Of a stretch of DNA of 64,000 bases, positions 43,428 through 53,550 are shown piece after piece. This DNA is from Pseudoflavitalea sp. G-6-1-2. GTDB lineage: Bacteria > Bacteroidota > Bacteroidia > Chitinophagales > Chitinophagaceae. Below the pieces are notes generated by a model. That model worked only from the letters and a program-made list of their open reading frames with translations, was not told where the DNA came from and did no database searches. Within the stretch, counting starts at the first letter, position 1. The number at the start of each line of letters is the position of its first letter. Position numbers and translations under genes: made by a program. The stretch is from the NCBI RefSeq assembly GCF_012927185.1, contig NZ_JABBGB010000002.1, positions 1,240,001-1,304,000 of the forward strand. The letters run 5' to 3'.

Positions 43428-46400
43428 ATGAAGGCATTATACCGGTTAACCATCATAATCAGCTGCTGCTGCTTCCTTCATCAGGAACTGGCCGCCCAGG
43501 CATGGTCTTTCAATCTGAAAAAACCTGCCAAATATGAGGACAAAAAACTTCCTTCCGAAAAAACGGAAGAAAAGAAATTTACCCTCTGGCGGAAGTTCAC
43601 CCAAAACGGTGTAACCAAATTCAACTGGCATTTCAACGCCAAAGAAAGGCTGGCCCAGTTGCTCGAAAGAGCCAAGCTCGCACACCGCGACGATTACAAC
43701 AAACTCCTCTCCTTCTATAATTACGACCTGGAAACAACTGCAGCGGATCAGGATTTAGACTCGGTTCTCTACAAAGCTAATGCCGGTATTCTCATTCACG
43801 ACCTCAGAAACAGCTGGATCGATAATTTATATATGATTCTCGGTCAGGCTTTCTACTTCCAGAAGAATTTCGACACCGCCTATTTCACCTTTCAATACAT
43901 CAACTACGCCTTCGCTCCCAAGGAGAAGGACGGATACGATATTCCCATCGGCAGCAACGCTTCCGAAGGAGGCAACGCATTTACCATCTCTACCAAAGAG
44001 AACCGCACCCTCGCTCAGAAAGTATGGAGCAGGGCGCCCAGCCGCAACGAGTCTTTCATCTGGCAGGTGCGCACACAGATTGCCAAAGACGAAATGCCCG
44101 AAGCTGCGGGGCTGATCGAAACGCTTCGCCATGATCCTTTCTTTCCTGCACGCCTTCATCCATCACTCGAAGAAGTGCATGCCCTCTATTTCTATCAGCA
44201 ACAGATGTACGACAGTGCAGCGGTGCATCTCGAACTCGCGCTCGAAAATGCCGGCAACAGAGAAGAGAAAGCTCGCTGGGAATACCTCATTGCGCAGCTC
44301 TACGAAAGATCGGACAAACATGCGCAATCAGCCGACTTCTACAACCGTGTAGTGAACCATACACTCAATCCGGTACTGGAAGTGCATGCGCGCCTCAACA
44401 GCATCCGCCAGCAAAAAGGAGACGATAAAATAATCAATGAAAATATCGAAGCGCTGGTGAAAATGGCGCGCAGAGAACGCTACCGCAATTACCGCGACAT
44501 CATTTATTTCACAGCCGCACAGATCGAACTGGAAAGAAGCAATTTCGATGGAGCCAAACAACTGCTGCTTATCGCTACCCGCTTCAAAAATCCGGAAACC
44601 GCCAGCGACGTCAATTCCAGAGCATGGATGCAGCTCGGCGATATTGCTTACGGCGAAAAGAAATATGCAGAAAGCAAGAACTTCTACGATAGTGTAACCA
44701 TCCCCGACCTGCACCCGCTGGGTATCGAAGCATTCGCCAACCGAAGATCCAAACTGGCCACACTGGTAGATCAGGAGAACATCATTTCCAGACAAGACAG
44801 TCTGCAGAAACTCGCCGCTCTTCCCGAAGCAGAACGCAATGCTTTTGTAAAAAAACTGGCCCGCCAGCTCCGCAAGAAACAGGGATTGAAAGACGAGGAA
44901 GAGAACTTCGGTGCCGCTTCGCAGAACCAGGCGATCGGCCTCAATAAAGACAACAATGCACCTGCCCCGGATCTCTTTGGCAGCAGCAATGAAAAAGGTG
45001 AGTGGTACTTTTACAATTCATCGCTCAAATCGAAAGGATTCACTGCTTTCCGAAGCAGATGGGGCAACCGCAAAAACGTGGACAACTGGCGGAGAGCCGC
45101 TGCCATGCAGCAATCCGCGGGCAATGCCCCAGGCAACGACCCCAACAATACCGGCGATCTTTCCGCGAACAACGGAAATGCAGCTACCGACGAAAACTCA
45201 GCCATTTCTTTCGATGGCCTGATGAAAAATATCCCGCTCACAGAACCGCAATTGAAAGTCTCTCTCGACTCCATCGAAGCAGCGGAACTGAAACTGGGCA
45301 TCCTGCTGCAGGAAGGTTTTGAAGATTACTACTCTGCTATCGATGTGCTGGAACATTTCCTCCAGCGCTTCCAATACAGCGAAAACAAAGCCGAAGCATT
45401 ATATCATTTGTATTATTGCTACCTCAAAACAGGTCAGCAGCCCAAAGCCACTTCAATAGCGCAAACGCTGAAGCAGCAATATCCCGGCTCCGACTTTGAG
45501 AAGAAGCTCAGCCATCCCGATGGCGATCCTAAGAGCAATGCCGAGAAAGTAGCCGCCACTCGCAAGTACGAGAACATTTACAATCTCTTCATCGAAGGCA
45601 ATTTCAACGAAGCGCTCACGCAGAAAAAAGCCGCCGACAGCATCTATGGAACCAATTACTGGACGCCCCAGCTGCTCTATATCGAAAGCGTTTATCATAT
45701 CCATGCCCGTCAGGATGATACCGCCAAAGTTGTACTGGGACAGATCGTAAGTCTCTACAACGGTACGCCCATGGCTGCCAAAGCACAGACGCTGATAGAT
45801 GTATTGGGAAGAAGAAAAGAAATTGAAGATTATCTCACCAACCTGAAAATCGAAAGACCGAAAGACGATAGTCTCGCACTGCCTTCCGACGAACTGGCTG
45901 TGGTGAAACCGGCGATCAAACCTGAGCCGCCGAAAGTTGAAGAACCAAAGAAAGAGGAAGAAGAGAAACCTATTGCAGATAAAGACTACTCATCCACTAA
46001 GATCAAAGGACAGAAAGAACCTGCGAAAGGAAAAGATACCATCTCCATCAAGCCAGGCGTAGCGCCAAGTACGGCCATACCCGGACTGGTGAAGAAAGAG
46101 CTTCCTTACATCAATCCGCTCGATACCCTGCATGTGAACTACGACGCAGAATCAGCAGGTAAAAAATCTTATGTGCTCGATCTGCACACCAAATATGCGG
46201 TAGCCATTGTGCTCACCAAAGTAGATCATGTGTATGTAACCGAAGCGCGCAACGCCTACAACCGTTACAACAAAGAGAAGTTCTACAATAAGCCGATCAG
46301 CATTTCCAATGAAGTAGTGAACGACACTGTGAAACTGGTAGTGATGCAAAGCTTCGAGAACGCAGCCGTTGCACTGGATTATCTGGATAAAGCCCGCAAA

Positions 46401-46547
46401 GCGGCACCGGTTGAAATCCCCTGGCTGCCAACCAGCAAATACAATTTCATTATCATCACCAATCCGAACCTGGAACTGCTGAGAGAGACCAAAGATGTGG
46501 AAGCCTACAGAAAATGGCTGGCTGAATCCTTCCCCGGACGATTCTAA
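43428..46547 (+). CDS. sprE: PorW/SprE-type protein of the type IX secretion system
   Basis: This 1039-residue protein has an N-terminal signal with a cysteine cluster (SCCCF, residues 12-16). Several TPR-like repeats (about 120-470 and 640-760) follow, with the distinctive segment WYFYNSSLKSKGFTAFRSRW near residue 525, a mark of SprE/PorW proteins, and an acidic/lysine-rich region about 830-880. SprE/PorW is a periplasmic lipoprotein needed for type IX secretion and, in gliding species, motility. The gene ends in a hairpin and is followed by a PBP1A gene. The family call rests mainly on the mid-protein segment and the length. Confidence 0.85.
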   Translation: MKALYRLTIIISCCCFLHQELAAQAWSFNLKKPAKYEDKKLPSEKTEEKKFTLWRKFTQNGVTKFNWHFNAKERLAQLLERAKLAHRDDYNKLLSFYNYDLETTAADQDLDSVLYKANAGILIHDLRNSWIDNLYMILGQAFYFQKNFDTAYFTFQYINYAFAPKEKDGYDIPIGSNASEGGNAFTISTKENRTLAQKVWSRAPSRNESFIWQVRTQIAKDEMPEAAGLIETLRHDPFFPARLHPSLEEVHALYFYQQQMYDSAAVHLELALENAGNREEKARWEYLIAQLYERSDKHAQSADFYNRVVNHTLNPVLEVHARLNSIRQQKGDDKIINENIEALVKMARRERYRNYRDIIYFTAAQIELERSNFDGAKQLLLIATRFKNPETASDVNSRAWMQLGDIAYGEKKYAESKNFYDSVTIPDLHPLGIEAFANRRSKLATLVDQENIISRQDSLQKLAALPEAERNAFVKKLARQLRKKQGLKDEEENFGAASQNQAIGLNKDNNAPAPDLFGSSNEKGEWYFYNSSLKSKGFTAFRSRWGNRKNVDNWRRAAAMQQSAGNAPGNDPNNTGDLSANNGNAATDENSAISFDGLMKNIPLTEPQLKVSLDSIEAAELKLGILLQEGFEDYYSAIDVLEHFLQRFQYSENKAEALYHLYYCYLKTGQQPKATSIAQTLKQQYPGSDFEKKLSHPDGDPKSNAEKVAATRKYENIYNLFIEGNFNEALTQKKAADSIYGTNYWTPQLLYIESVYHIHARQDDTAKVVLGQIVSLYNGTPMAAKAQTLIDVLGRRKEIEDYLTNLKIERPKDDSLALPSDELAVVKPAIKPEPPKVEEPKKEEEEKPIADKDYSSTKIKGQKEPAKGKDTISIKPGVAPSTAIPGLVKKELPYINPLDTLHVNYDAESAGKKSYVLDLHTKYAVAIVLTKVDHVYVTEARNAYNRYNKEKFYNKPISISNEVVNDTVKLVVMQSFENAAVALDYLDKARKAAPVEIPWLPTSKYNFIIITNPNLELLRETKDVEAYRKWLAESFPGRF

Positions 46548-46556
46548 AATACTCGC

Positions 46557-46595
46557 AAATCTGTCAGTTTACCCTTTCCGTAAACTGACAGATTT
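46557..46595 (+). terminator. Hairpin terminator after sprE
   Basis: AAATCTGTCAGTTTAC (46557-46572) pairs perfectly with GTAAACTGACAGATTT (46580-46595). No long T-run follows beyond the stem. Confidence 0.7.
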
Positions 46596-46635
46596 AAAGC
46601 ATTAACAATATTTTACGCATTTTCGCGGATCGCCT

Positions 46636-46678
46636 TTGCACCTGAAACCGTTTGATATATCTTTCGGGTGCAATTTTT
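46636..46678 (+). terminator. Second hairpin with T-run, upstream of the PBP1A gene
   Basis: TTGCACCTGAAA (46636-46647) pairs with TTTCGGGTGCAA (46662-46673) with one T-G pair, and five Ts follow. It lies 51 bp before the PBP1A start codon. It may be a second terminator for sprE or an attenuator for the next gene. Confidence 0.6.
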
Positions 46679-46728
46679 GCTTTGAAGTAGCAACCCTGAT
46701 AGCAGATTAAAATGTTAATTTTCTTTAT

Positions 46729-49140
46729 ATGACCCGAGCAGTACGGATCTTTTGGCGCATCTTTTTATACGGAACACTGGCAGTGATACTGCTGCTGGTG
46801 CTGATCAATTTCGGAGTATTTGGTAAAATGCCTTCACTGGCCCAGCTGGAAAACCCATCCATTACGCTGGCTACCGAAGTATTTGCCGACGACGGTACTC
46901 CGATGGGAAAATATTTCCGGGACCGCGGCAACCGCAGCTACGTGAAATACGGAGACATCTCCAAACACGTGGTGGATGCACTGGTGGCCACAGAAGATGA
47001 ACGCTTTTACGATCACTCCGGCATCGACGGCAGAAGCCTTTCGCGCGCCATTCTGAAACTGGGCCGCGACGGTGGTGGCAGTACCATCACACAGCAGCTG
47101 GCGCTGAATATGTTCGACAGCCGGGCTACCAATATCTTCCTCCGCATCATTCAGAAGATAAAGGAGAATATCATTGCCATCAAACTGGAGCGCAACTTCA
47201 CCAAACAGGAGATACTGGCGCTCTATCTCAATACCGTTTCGTTCTCGGATAACGTTTACGGCATCCGCAATGCATCGCGCACATTCTTTTCAAAAGAACC
47301 GGATCGCCTCACCGTTCCCGAAGCAGCAGTACTGGTGGGCATGCAGAAAGCAACATCCACTTACAATCCACGCACCAACTACAAACTGGCATTCGACAGA
47401 AGAAATACGGTGATCGATCAGATGGTGCGCAACAACTATCTCAGCGCAGCATCTGCAAATGATATGAAGAAGGAACCCATCCGTCTCAACTACAATAAAA
47501 TGGATGAGAACAATGGTATCGCTCCTTACTTCCTCGATGTGCTCCGTGGCGATCTCAAAGCATGGTGCAAAGAGAACAAGAAAGAGAACGGAGAACCTTA
47601 TGATCTCTATGCAGATGGTCTCCGCATCTATACCACCATCAATCCACGCATGCAGCTCTATGCAGAAGAAGCGGTGGCCAAACACCTGCCTGTGCTGCAA
47701 CGCGCACTCAGCCGCCAGCAGAACATCAAATCCGATGCTGTATGGAAAGGAAAGGAAAAAGTGCTGGAAGCAGCCATGAAAGCCAGCGACCGCTGGGATA
47801 ACATGAAGAAGGAAGGCATGAGTGACGATGAAATCCGCAAGAGCTTCAACACCAAAGTGAGCATGAAAGTGTTTGCCTGGAATCCGAAACGTGAGAAAGA
47901 TACAGTGATGTCGCCACTCGATTCTATCAAGTATCATCACGAAATGGTGCAGACTGCCTTTATGGTAACCGATCCTCAGAACGGACAGGTGAAAGCATGG
48001 GTAGGCGGTATCGATTTCAAGAACTACAAGTACGACCACGCCAATCTGAGAACCAAGCGTCAGGTGGGTTCATCTATCAAGCCCTACCTCTATGCGCTGG
48101 CAGTGGAAGAATACGGATTCACACCCGAAACACAGTGTGAAGCCACCCAGCAATATTTCCCTGGCTTCGGTTATGTGCCTGCAAAGAATCGTGGCAAAAC
48201 CGGCACCCGCACCATGGCGAGCGGATTGGCCTGGTCTGTGAACGAAGTAGCGGCGTACATTATCAAGCAGACAACTGCTCAGCGTTTTGCGGAGTTTCTG
48301 AAGCAGATCAATATTCCAACGAAAGTAGATCCCTACCCCAGTATTGCACTGGGTTCCTGCGACCTGAGTTTGTTTGAAATGATGTGGGGTTACTCCATGT
48401 TCCCAACAGGCGGCTTCTCAGCAAAGCCCGTATACATCACCCGCATTGAAGACAAGAATGGACATATACTGGCCCGCTTCGATACCGATCGCAAAGAAGT
48501 GATCAGTCAGGCTACCGCCTACACCATGGCTCGCATGATGCAGGGCGTAACCGACTTCGGTACAGCAGCCGGCCTCCGTTCACGTTTAGGCGTAGCCGAA
48601 ATGGGCGGTAAAACAGGTACCACCAACGATAACTCCGATGCATGGTTCATGGGGTATACGCCTCAGCTCCTCGCCGGTGTTTGGATTGGTTGCGACGATC
48701 GTTTCATCAGACTCGACAATGGATTGGGAGAAGGTGGACAGGCTGCACGTCCTATCTGGGAGTATTTCTTCCAGAAAGCATTTGCAGACAAAACACTGGG
48801 GCTCGACAGATCAGCCAAGTTTGTACAGCCGGAGAATATGAAAACCGAAAGCTTCTACGACTACTACAATATCATCGATAAAACACCACCTCCGGGTGCA
48901 GAAGGCGAGAATGTAGGAAGCGGCGGTGCAGATGATTTCCTCGGAACACCGGATACGCAGAACATCCCTACAGAATCGAAACAGGCGATGGAAGAGCAGA
49001 AGGTATTGCAGGAAGCCACTAACGCAAAGAATCAGGTGCCTGTAGAGAAGAAAGAAAATGCAACGCAGCCAAAGCAGGAAGAAAAGAAGAAGCCTGGATT
49101 CTTCAAACGCATCTTCGGAGGAAAGAAAGACAAAGAGTAA
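46729..49140 (+). CDS. Class A penicillin-binding protein (PBP1A-like, transglycosylase/transpeptidase)
   Basis: This 803-residue peptidoglycan synthase has one N-terminal membrane helix (about 8-30). The glycosyltransferase domain (about 60-230) shows ATEDERFYDHSGIDG and GGSTITQQLALN. The transpeptidase domain (about 330-690) shows the SxxK-type GSSIKPY, SxN as WSVNE, and KTGTTN. A lysine-, glutamate- and proline-rich tail (750-803) lies in the periplasm. It polymerises and cross-links peptidoglycan. All catalytic motifs are present. The 180-bp gap to sprE holds two hairpins. A perfect palindromic terminator follows the stop codon. Confidence 0.96.
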   Translation: MTRAVRIFWRIFLYGTLAVILLLVLINFGVFGKMPSLAQLENPSITLATEVFADDGTPMGKYFRDRGNRSYVKYGDISKHVVDALVATEDERFYDHSGIDGRSLSRAILKLGRDGGGSTITQQLALNMFDSRATNIFLRIIQKIKENIIAIKLERNFTKQEILALYLNTVSFSDNVYGIRNASRTFFSKEPDRLTVPEAAVLVGMQKATSTYNPRTNYKLAFDRRNTVIDQMVRNNYLSAASANDMKKEPIRLNYNKMDENNGIAPYFLDVLRGDLKAWCKENKKENGEPYDLYADGLRIYTTINPRMQLYAEEAVAKHLPVLQRALSRQQNIKSDAVWKGKEKVLEAAMKASDRWDNMKKEGMSDDEIRKSFNTKVSMKVFAWNPKREKDTVMSPLDSIKYHHEMVQTAFMVTDPQNGQVKAWVGGIDFKNYKYDHANLRTKRQVGSSIKPYLYALAVEEYGFTPETQCEATQQYFPGFGYVPAKNRGKTGTRTMASGLAWSVNEVAAYIIKQTTAQRFAEFLKQINIPTKVDPYPSIALGSCDLSLFEMMWGYSMFPTGGFSAKPVYITRIEDKNGHILARFDTDRKEVISQATAYTMARMMQGVTDFGTAAGLRSRLGVAEMGGKTGTTNDNSDAWFMGYTPQLLAGVWIGCDDRFIRLDNGLGEGGQAARPIWEYFFQKAFADKTLGLDRSAKFVQPENMKTESFYDYYNIIDKTPPPGAEGENVGSGGADDFLGTPDTQNIPTESKQAMEEQKVLQEATNAKNQVPVEKKENATQPKQEEKKKPGFFKRIFGGKKDKE

Positions 49141-49153
49141 AATGATTCAGCAT

Positions 49154-49193
49154 AAAAAGAGCGGCCCGGCAGATCTGCCGGGCCGCTCTTTTT
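49154..49193. terminator. Bidirectional terminator between the PBP1A gene and the surface protein gene
   Basis: A perfect 40-bp palindrome is centred at 49173/49174; the stem contains GAGCGGCCCGGCAGA. T-runs exist in both directions, serving two convergent genes. Confidence 0.92.
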
Positions 49194-49230
49194 TTTATCG
49201 GTCATACTCTTGAAAAGATGCACTTCTGCA

Positions 49231-50661
49231 TTACTTCTTAGCTTTCTTCAGTTCTTCCATATCGCGCTTCAATTGTTCGATCACAGATAAAGTAACTTTT
49301 TCACTGGCTTTCATCTGCTCTATCTGTTTTTGTTGTTCGATGATGTAAAGCGTCATCTCTTCTACCTTCTTCAGCAACGTAACCTGTGTTTCGCCAACGT
49401 CAGCGCCATTCTTTTCAATTTCAGCAGCAGTGGGCACTTCAGGCAGGTGTTTGTTCTTTCTGATGAAGGCTTCCACTTCTTTCAGTGAAGGCAGTTTGTA
49501 GTCGTCAGCAAAAACATAGTCCGCCCATCCTGTAGCCGTGATCTTTACTTTTTTAGCATATACATCACCATTTACTGCCAGCATACCGCGGGGAGCTGCA
49601 GTACCGATAGTTACACTGCCATCAGCTTTGATGCGCATTTTCTCGGTGTTATTGGTAATGAAAGGAAGGTCGAAATTATCGGTAGTCCCGAAATTTTTTA
49701 TGGCTCCTACAGTAGCGCCATCCAGCGTCCACGAATTGGCGCTGCCACCGATTCCGGCTGCATCGCGCCATGCGAGGTTGCCATTGACGTCGGATACGAT
49801 CACTCGTGCAGGCGTGGTGTTCTCGGTGAGCGTTTCAAACTTGATGGTTCCTTTTACATGAAACATGGCTCCGGGAGATGAAGTTCCTACCCCTATCGCT
49901 CCATTAGGGTTCACTCTGAAGCGTTCTACGCCGGCAGTCCACAATGTTACCGGACCTCCGCACATTACCTGAGACAGGCTTGCGTCTGTACCCCATGAAA
50001 GTTTGGAACCCCCAGTTTTACTGAGCAGCAAATTTGCGTGAGTGGTATCACCATAAAGAATATTATTCACTGTGGCATTACCATTCACATGCAGTTGGGT
50101 TGCGGGGTTAATTGTATTGATACCTACTCTTCCCGTACTGGTAATGCGGATGGATTCCTGATCAACAGTCGCATTTTTAGAGAAGAAAGAAAGACCCCAG
50201 TTGTCGTTATTCGTAAAAACTGCTCCCATACCATAGAACTGGCCGGTTGTTCCATTAGTATAGAAGCCATATTTTTCACCATGGCCTATTTTGAATCCCT
50301 GATAACCGTTAATAAAAGCACCATAGACTCCGGCAAACCAAATTTTTCCCTGGGTTCCTGTACTTGTACCCCCAAGCCTAAAATATGATTGAGGATTGGT
50401 GTTACCGAAATAGGTTTCAAAACCCGCAGATGCTTTGATGGTAGTGTTATACCCGGCCTGATAGATCTCTGAATAATACATAGGATTACTCAAACGGATA
50501 AGGGTTGCATTACTGGTATCATGAATATGAAGGTCGGCAAGCGGAGTGGTAGTACCGATACCTACTTTACCGGTAGCTGGCCATGGATTGGTATTCTGAG
50601 CGATCAAACCTGCACATGGGATGGCGGATAAGGCGGCCATCACAAAAAATTGTTTCAACAT
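49231..50661 (-). CDS. Exported fibre-like protein with C-terminal coiled coil
   Basis: This 476-residue protein has a signal peptide (1-21). Repeated short units with a G-(I/V)-(G/N)-T-x-x-P pattern follow (about residues 33, 185, 260 and 355), each continuing into LHV/FHV/LAV-NG. The conserved end includes KLPSLKEVEAFIRKNKHLPE and a long Lys/Glu coiled coil (about 425-476). This layout is common in Bacteroidota surface proteins called tail-fibre-like; the name does not imply a phage, and no phage genes are nearby. I infer a trimeric cell-surface fibre. No T9SS C-terminal domain is visible, so the export route past the periplasm is unclear. Confidence 0.75.
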   Translation of the reverse strand: MLKQFFVMAALSAIPCAGLIAQNTNPWPATGKVGIGTTTPLADLHIHDTSNATLIRLSNPMYYSEIYQAGYNTTIKASAGFETYFGNTNPQSYFRLGGTSTGTQGKIWFAGVYGAFINGYQGFKIGHGEKYGFYTNGTTGQFYGMGAVFTNNDNWGLSFFSKNATVDQESIRITSTGRVGINTINPATQLHVNGNATVNNILYGDTTHANLLLSKTGGSKLSWGTDASLSQVMCGGPVTLWTAGVERFRVNPNGAIGVGTSSPGAMFHVKGTIKFETLTENTTPARVIVSDVNGNLAWRDAAGIGGSANSWTLDGATVGAIKNFGTTDNFDLPFITNNTEKMRIKADGSVTIGTAAPRGMLAVNGDVYAKKVKITATGWADYVFADDYKLPSLKEVEAFIRKNKHLPEVPTAAEIEKNGADVGETQVTLLKKVEEMTLYIIEQQKQIEQMKASEKVTLSVIEQLKRDMEELKKAKK

Positions 50662-51010
50662 TTCTGATTAGTTTAAGGAATTTAGGCGAATTGAGCAGCG
50701 TAATATAATTGTTCTCTATATTATCATCAATTTCATTTAGTAAGTGTGCAGTCTTTTTTCATTTTTGTGTGGGAAAATATTGCAGGATTTCATTCATACC
50801 ACAAACCCTGCAGTTGATAGGTTCATTCCGGTAATGCATCACCATCAAAGAAGCAACATCCTCTCAAACCCGCTCCCATAGCCAATTTCATCGACTCTCC
50901 GGATCAGCCGTTCATTACAGCCTTTCATCCATTTATTATTGCATACGATCAAAATACTCCGCGTTCCACCAATGTATTTGGGTAAATTAGAATTCTAAAA
51001 ACAGTACAAC
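50662..51010. other. Intergenic region between divergent surface-protein and DUF2911 genes
   Basis: This 349-bp divergent gap must contain the promoters of both neighbours, but no full TAnnTTTG box with good spacing was found. A short stretch near 50852-50872 (GAAGCAACATCCTCTC) resembles part of the third R2 unit at 28786-28830 and could be a decayed remnant. Nothing else was recognised. Confidence 0.5.
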
Positions 51011-52120
51011 ATGAGAAGGCCTTTACTTATCTGCTCTGCCCTGCTCTGGGCATCTGCTGCATTTTCACAACTCATCACCACTCCCGAAGGCGGCAACAAA
51101 AAAGCGATGGTTGGAGAACGCATCGGCATCACCGATGTTACCGTTCACTACGACCGTCCCGGTGTAAAAGGAAGAGACGGCGCCATTTACGGCAAACTGG
51201 TATACGAAGGTTTTGCCGATCTCGGTTTTGGTTCCAGCAAAGCTGCTCCCTGGCGCGCAGGTGCCAATGAAAATACCACCGTTGAATTCTCCACCGATGT
51301 GAAAGTAGAAGGCCAGCCGCTTCCCGCCGGCAAATACGGATTCTTCATTGCATATGGCCCCAACGAAAGCACTGTGATCTTCTCAAAAAACAGTACATCG
51401 TGGGGCAGTTTTTTCTATGATCCGAAAGAAGATGCACTTCGTGTAAAAATAAAACCAGTAGCCAATGACCACAGTGTGGAATGGCTGCAATATCAGTTCA
51501 TCAATCAAACCGAAGCGGGCGCCACGCTTGAACTGGCATGGGAGAAACTGCGTTTCCCCCTCCGCATCGAAACAGATTTGGTGAACCTGCAGATTGCTTC
51601 CTTCAGAAATGAACTGCGTGGTGAGAGAAGTTACAATCCCGGATGGCAATCTTACAACCAGGCCGCCACTTATTGCCTCACCAACAATACCAATCTCGAC
51701 GAAGGGCTTCGCTGGATCGATTACGCTCTCACCGGCATGTACGTGGGTGTAAAGAACTTCCCCAACCTCAGCGTGAAAGCACAGCTGCTGGAAAAACTCA
51801 ATCGCGGTGAAGAAGCGAAAGCGATTATGAAAGATGCACTCTCTCTCGGCACTTCCGACGAACTGCATAACTATGCGAGATTGCTGGTGCAGGAAAAGAA
51901 ACCGAAAGAAGCTTTCGATGTATTCAAATTGAATTACGATCGCAGTCCAAATACATTTACCACCAATGTTGGTCTGATGCGCGGCTACTCTGCGCTCGGC
52001 AATTACAAAAAAGCATTGGAGTATGCGAACAAAGCATTACCGCAGGCAACGGATAAAACCGTTCAGAAAAACATTGAATGGTACATCAAACTGCTCGGAG
52101 ACGGTAAAGACATGAATTAA
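51011..52120 (+). CDS. DUF2911 domain protein with TPR-like C-terminus
   Basis: This 369-residue exported protein has a signal peptide ending near AAFSQ (residue 20). A DUF2911 domain (about 25-180) follows, with DVTVHYDRPGVKGRDGAIYG and PLPAGKYGFF as landmarks. The C-terminal half (about 200-369) has repeated helical pairs like tetratricopeptide units. The function is unknown; the family is widespread in Bacteroidota and periplasmic or outer-membrane associated. It stands alone with a long perfect-arm hairpin after the stop codon. Confidence 0.85.
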   Translation: MRRPLLICSALLWASAAFSQLITTPEGGNKKAMVGERIGITDVTVHYDRPGVKGRDGAIYGKLVYEGFADLGFGSSKAAPWRAGANENTTVEFSTDVKVEGQPLPAGKYGFFIAYGPNESTVIFSKNSTSWGSFFYDPKEDALRVKIKPVANDHSVEWLQYQFINQTEAGATLELAWEKLRFPLRIETDLVNLQIASFRNELRGERSYNPGWQSYNQAATYCLTNNTNLDEGLRWIDYALTGMYVGVKNFPNLSVKAQLLEKLNRGEEAKAIMKDALSLGTSDELHNYARLLVQEKKPKEAFDVFKLNYDRSPNTFTTNVGLMRGYSALGNYKKALEYANKALPQATDKTVQKNIEWYIKLLGDGKDMN

Positions 52121-52147
52121 ATTTCCATGAAATAGTCACCTGTTTCA

Positions 52148-52196
52148 AAACGGGATAGGATCTTTTGCAGAAAACCTGCGGGGATCTATCCCGTTT
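52148..52196 (+). terminator. Terminator of the DUF2911 gene
   Basis: AAACGGGATAG (52148-52158) pairs with CTATCCCGTTT (52186-52196), with an inner GCAG/CTGC hairpin. Moderate T content follows. Confidence 0.75.
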
Positions 52197-52403
52197 CCTT
52201 TTGTGAAAATGATCGTCTATTTTACAGACGTCATAAATGCAAATCCCGCTAAACCTTACCGCCACAGCATTTCAGCGGATGCAAAATCGCCACACTTTTA
52301 ACATCCACTGTATCTGCATCATCAAACAAAAGCTTACAACCATTCGTTATAAATACTGAAAAACTATAACGAATAATACTTCGCACCGATTCAGCTTTGT
52401 ACG

Positions 52404-52434
52404 TTTGTGTATCGGAAACAAAACCTTATTTTTG
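52404..52434 (+). promoter_or_regulatory. Promoter of pfkA-pyk
   Basis: TTTG (52404-52407), 19 bp of spacer and TATTTTTG (52427-52434) form a canonical Bacteroidota promoter about 90 bp before pfkA. The rest of the 52197-52523 gap holds no recognised feature. Confidence 0.75.
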
Positions 52435-52523
52435 AACCTCATTTCGCAAAAACGTAGAAAGTTTTTAACGATTTCTATCTCTTTTTGGAAGATTAATAAC
52501 AAACTGCTAATAGAATTAAATTC

Positions 52524-53507
52524 ATGGCAAAGAAGGTCTCGAAAATCGGAGTTCTAACTTCCGGTGGCGATTCTCCCGGTATGAATGCCGCCATCCGTGC
52601 TGTTGTGAGAACGGGTCTGTATCATGGGCTGGAAGTATTTGGCATCATGCGCGGCTATGCCGGCATCATTGAAAACGATATTGTTCCGATGCACTCCCGC
52701 AGTGTGGCCAATATCATTCAGCGTGGCGGAACGGTGCTGAAAACAGCCCGTTGCAAAGAGTTCCTTTCTCCCGAAGGCCGTCAGAAAGCCTACAATAACC
52801 TGAAAGCCCTGGGCATCGACGGCCTGGTAGTGATCGGTGGTGATGGTTCTTTCCGCGGCGCCGATATCTTCAGCCGCGAATTCGATATCCCCTGCATCGG
52901 ATTACCCGGAACCATCGATAAAGACATTGCGGGAACCGATTTCACCATCGGTTTCGATACAGCTGTAAACACCGCTGTTGAAGCCATCGATAAAATCCGC
53001 GATACCGCAGACGCACACGACCGACTCTTCATCATCGAAGTGATGGGCCGCGACGCCGGCTATATCGCCCTCCATAGCGGCATCGCAACAGGAGCTGAGC
53101 ACATTCTCATCCCCGAACGCAAAACCGATATCGAAGAACTGATTGTATCACTGCAGGAAAAAGAAAGACGCAAGAAACTCGTGAACATGGTGGTGGTTGC
53201 CGAAGGCGAAGAATTCGGCGGCGCCAATGAACTGGCTAAAGTGATCAAAGAAAGACTTCCATCGGCAGACACACGCGTTTGCATACTCGGACATATTCAG
53301 CGCGGCGGATCTCCTACCTGCATGGACAGGCTGATTGCCAGCCGCATGGGCTACGCAGCCGTGGATTGCCTCATCGAAGGCAAACACAATGTAATGGTAG
53401 GCATCGTAAACAACCGCCTTCAGTACACACTGCTCGAAAAAGCCGTGAAAAGCAAACAACGCATCGGTGAAGACTGGATCAAGATGGTGAAGATCCTCGC
53501 CAGCTAA
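52524..53507 (+). CDS. pfkA: ATP-dependent 6-phosphofructokinase
   Basis: This 327-residue cytoplasmic enzyme shows the nucleotide-binding GVLTSGGDSPGMNAAIR (about 9-25), the GGDGSFRGA loop, the catalytic segment PGTIDKDIAGTD, and HIQRGGSPT. All are marks of bacterial PfkA, the committed step of glycolysis. The Gly in GGDGS after the second glycine pair fits ATP rather than pyrophosphate use. It is followed 43 bp later by pyk, so the two key glycolytic enzymes are co-transcribed from a canonical promoter. The length is normal. Confidence 0.97.
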   Translation: MAKKVSKIGVLTSGGDSPGMNAAIRAVVRTGLYHGLEVFGIMRGYAGIIENDIVPMHSRSVANIIQRGGTVLKTARCKEFLSPEGRQKAYNNLKALGIDGLVVIGGDGSFRGADIFSREFDIPCIGLPGTIDKDIAGTDFTIGFDTAVNTAVEAIDKIRDTADAHDRLFIIEVMGRDAGYIALHSGIATGAEHILIPERKTDIEELIVSLQEKERRKKLVNMVVVAEGEEFGGANELAKVIKERLPSADTRVCILGHIQRGGSPTCMDRLIASRMGYAAVDCLIEGKHNVMVGIVNNRLQYTLLEKAVKSKQRIGEDWIKMVKILAS

Positions 53508-53550
53508 CCCCGTAACATATTTGAACAAGGTGAAAATCTAAACTAAACAA

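Noticed and set aside
49231-50661. Prophage or tailocin suggested by a tail-fibre-like protein
   Set aside because: No other phage gene is near, and the protein has a signal peptide and the common Bacteroidota surface-protein pattern.
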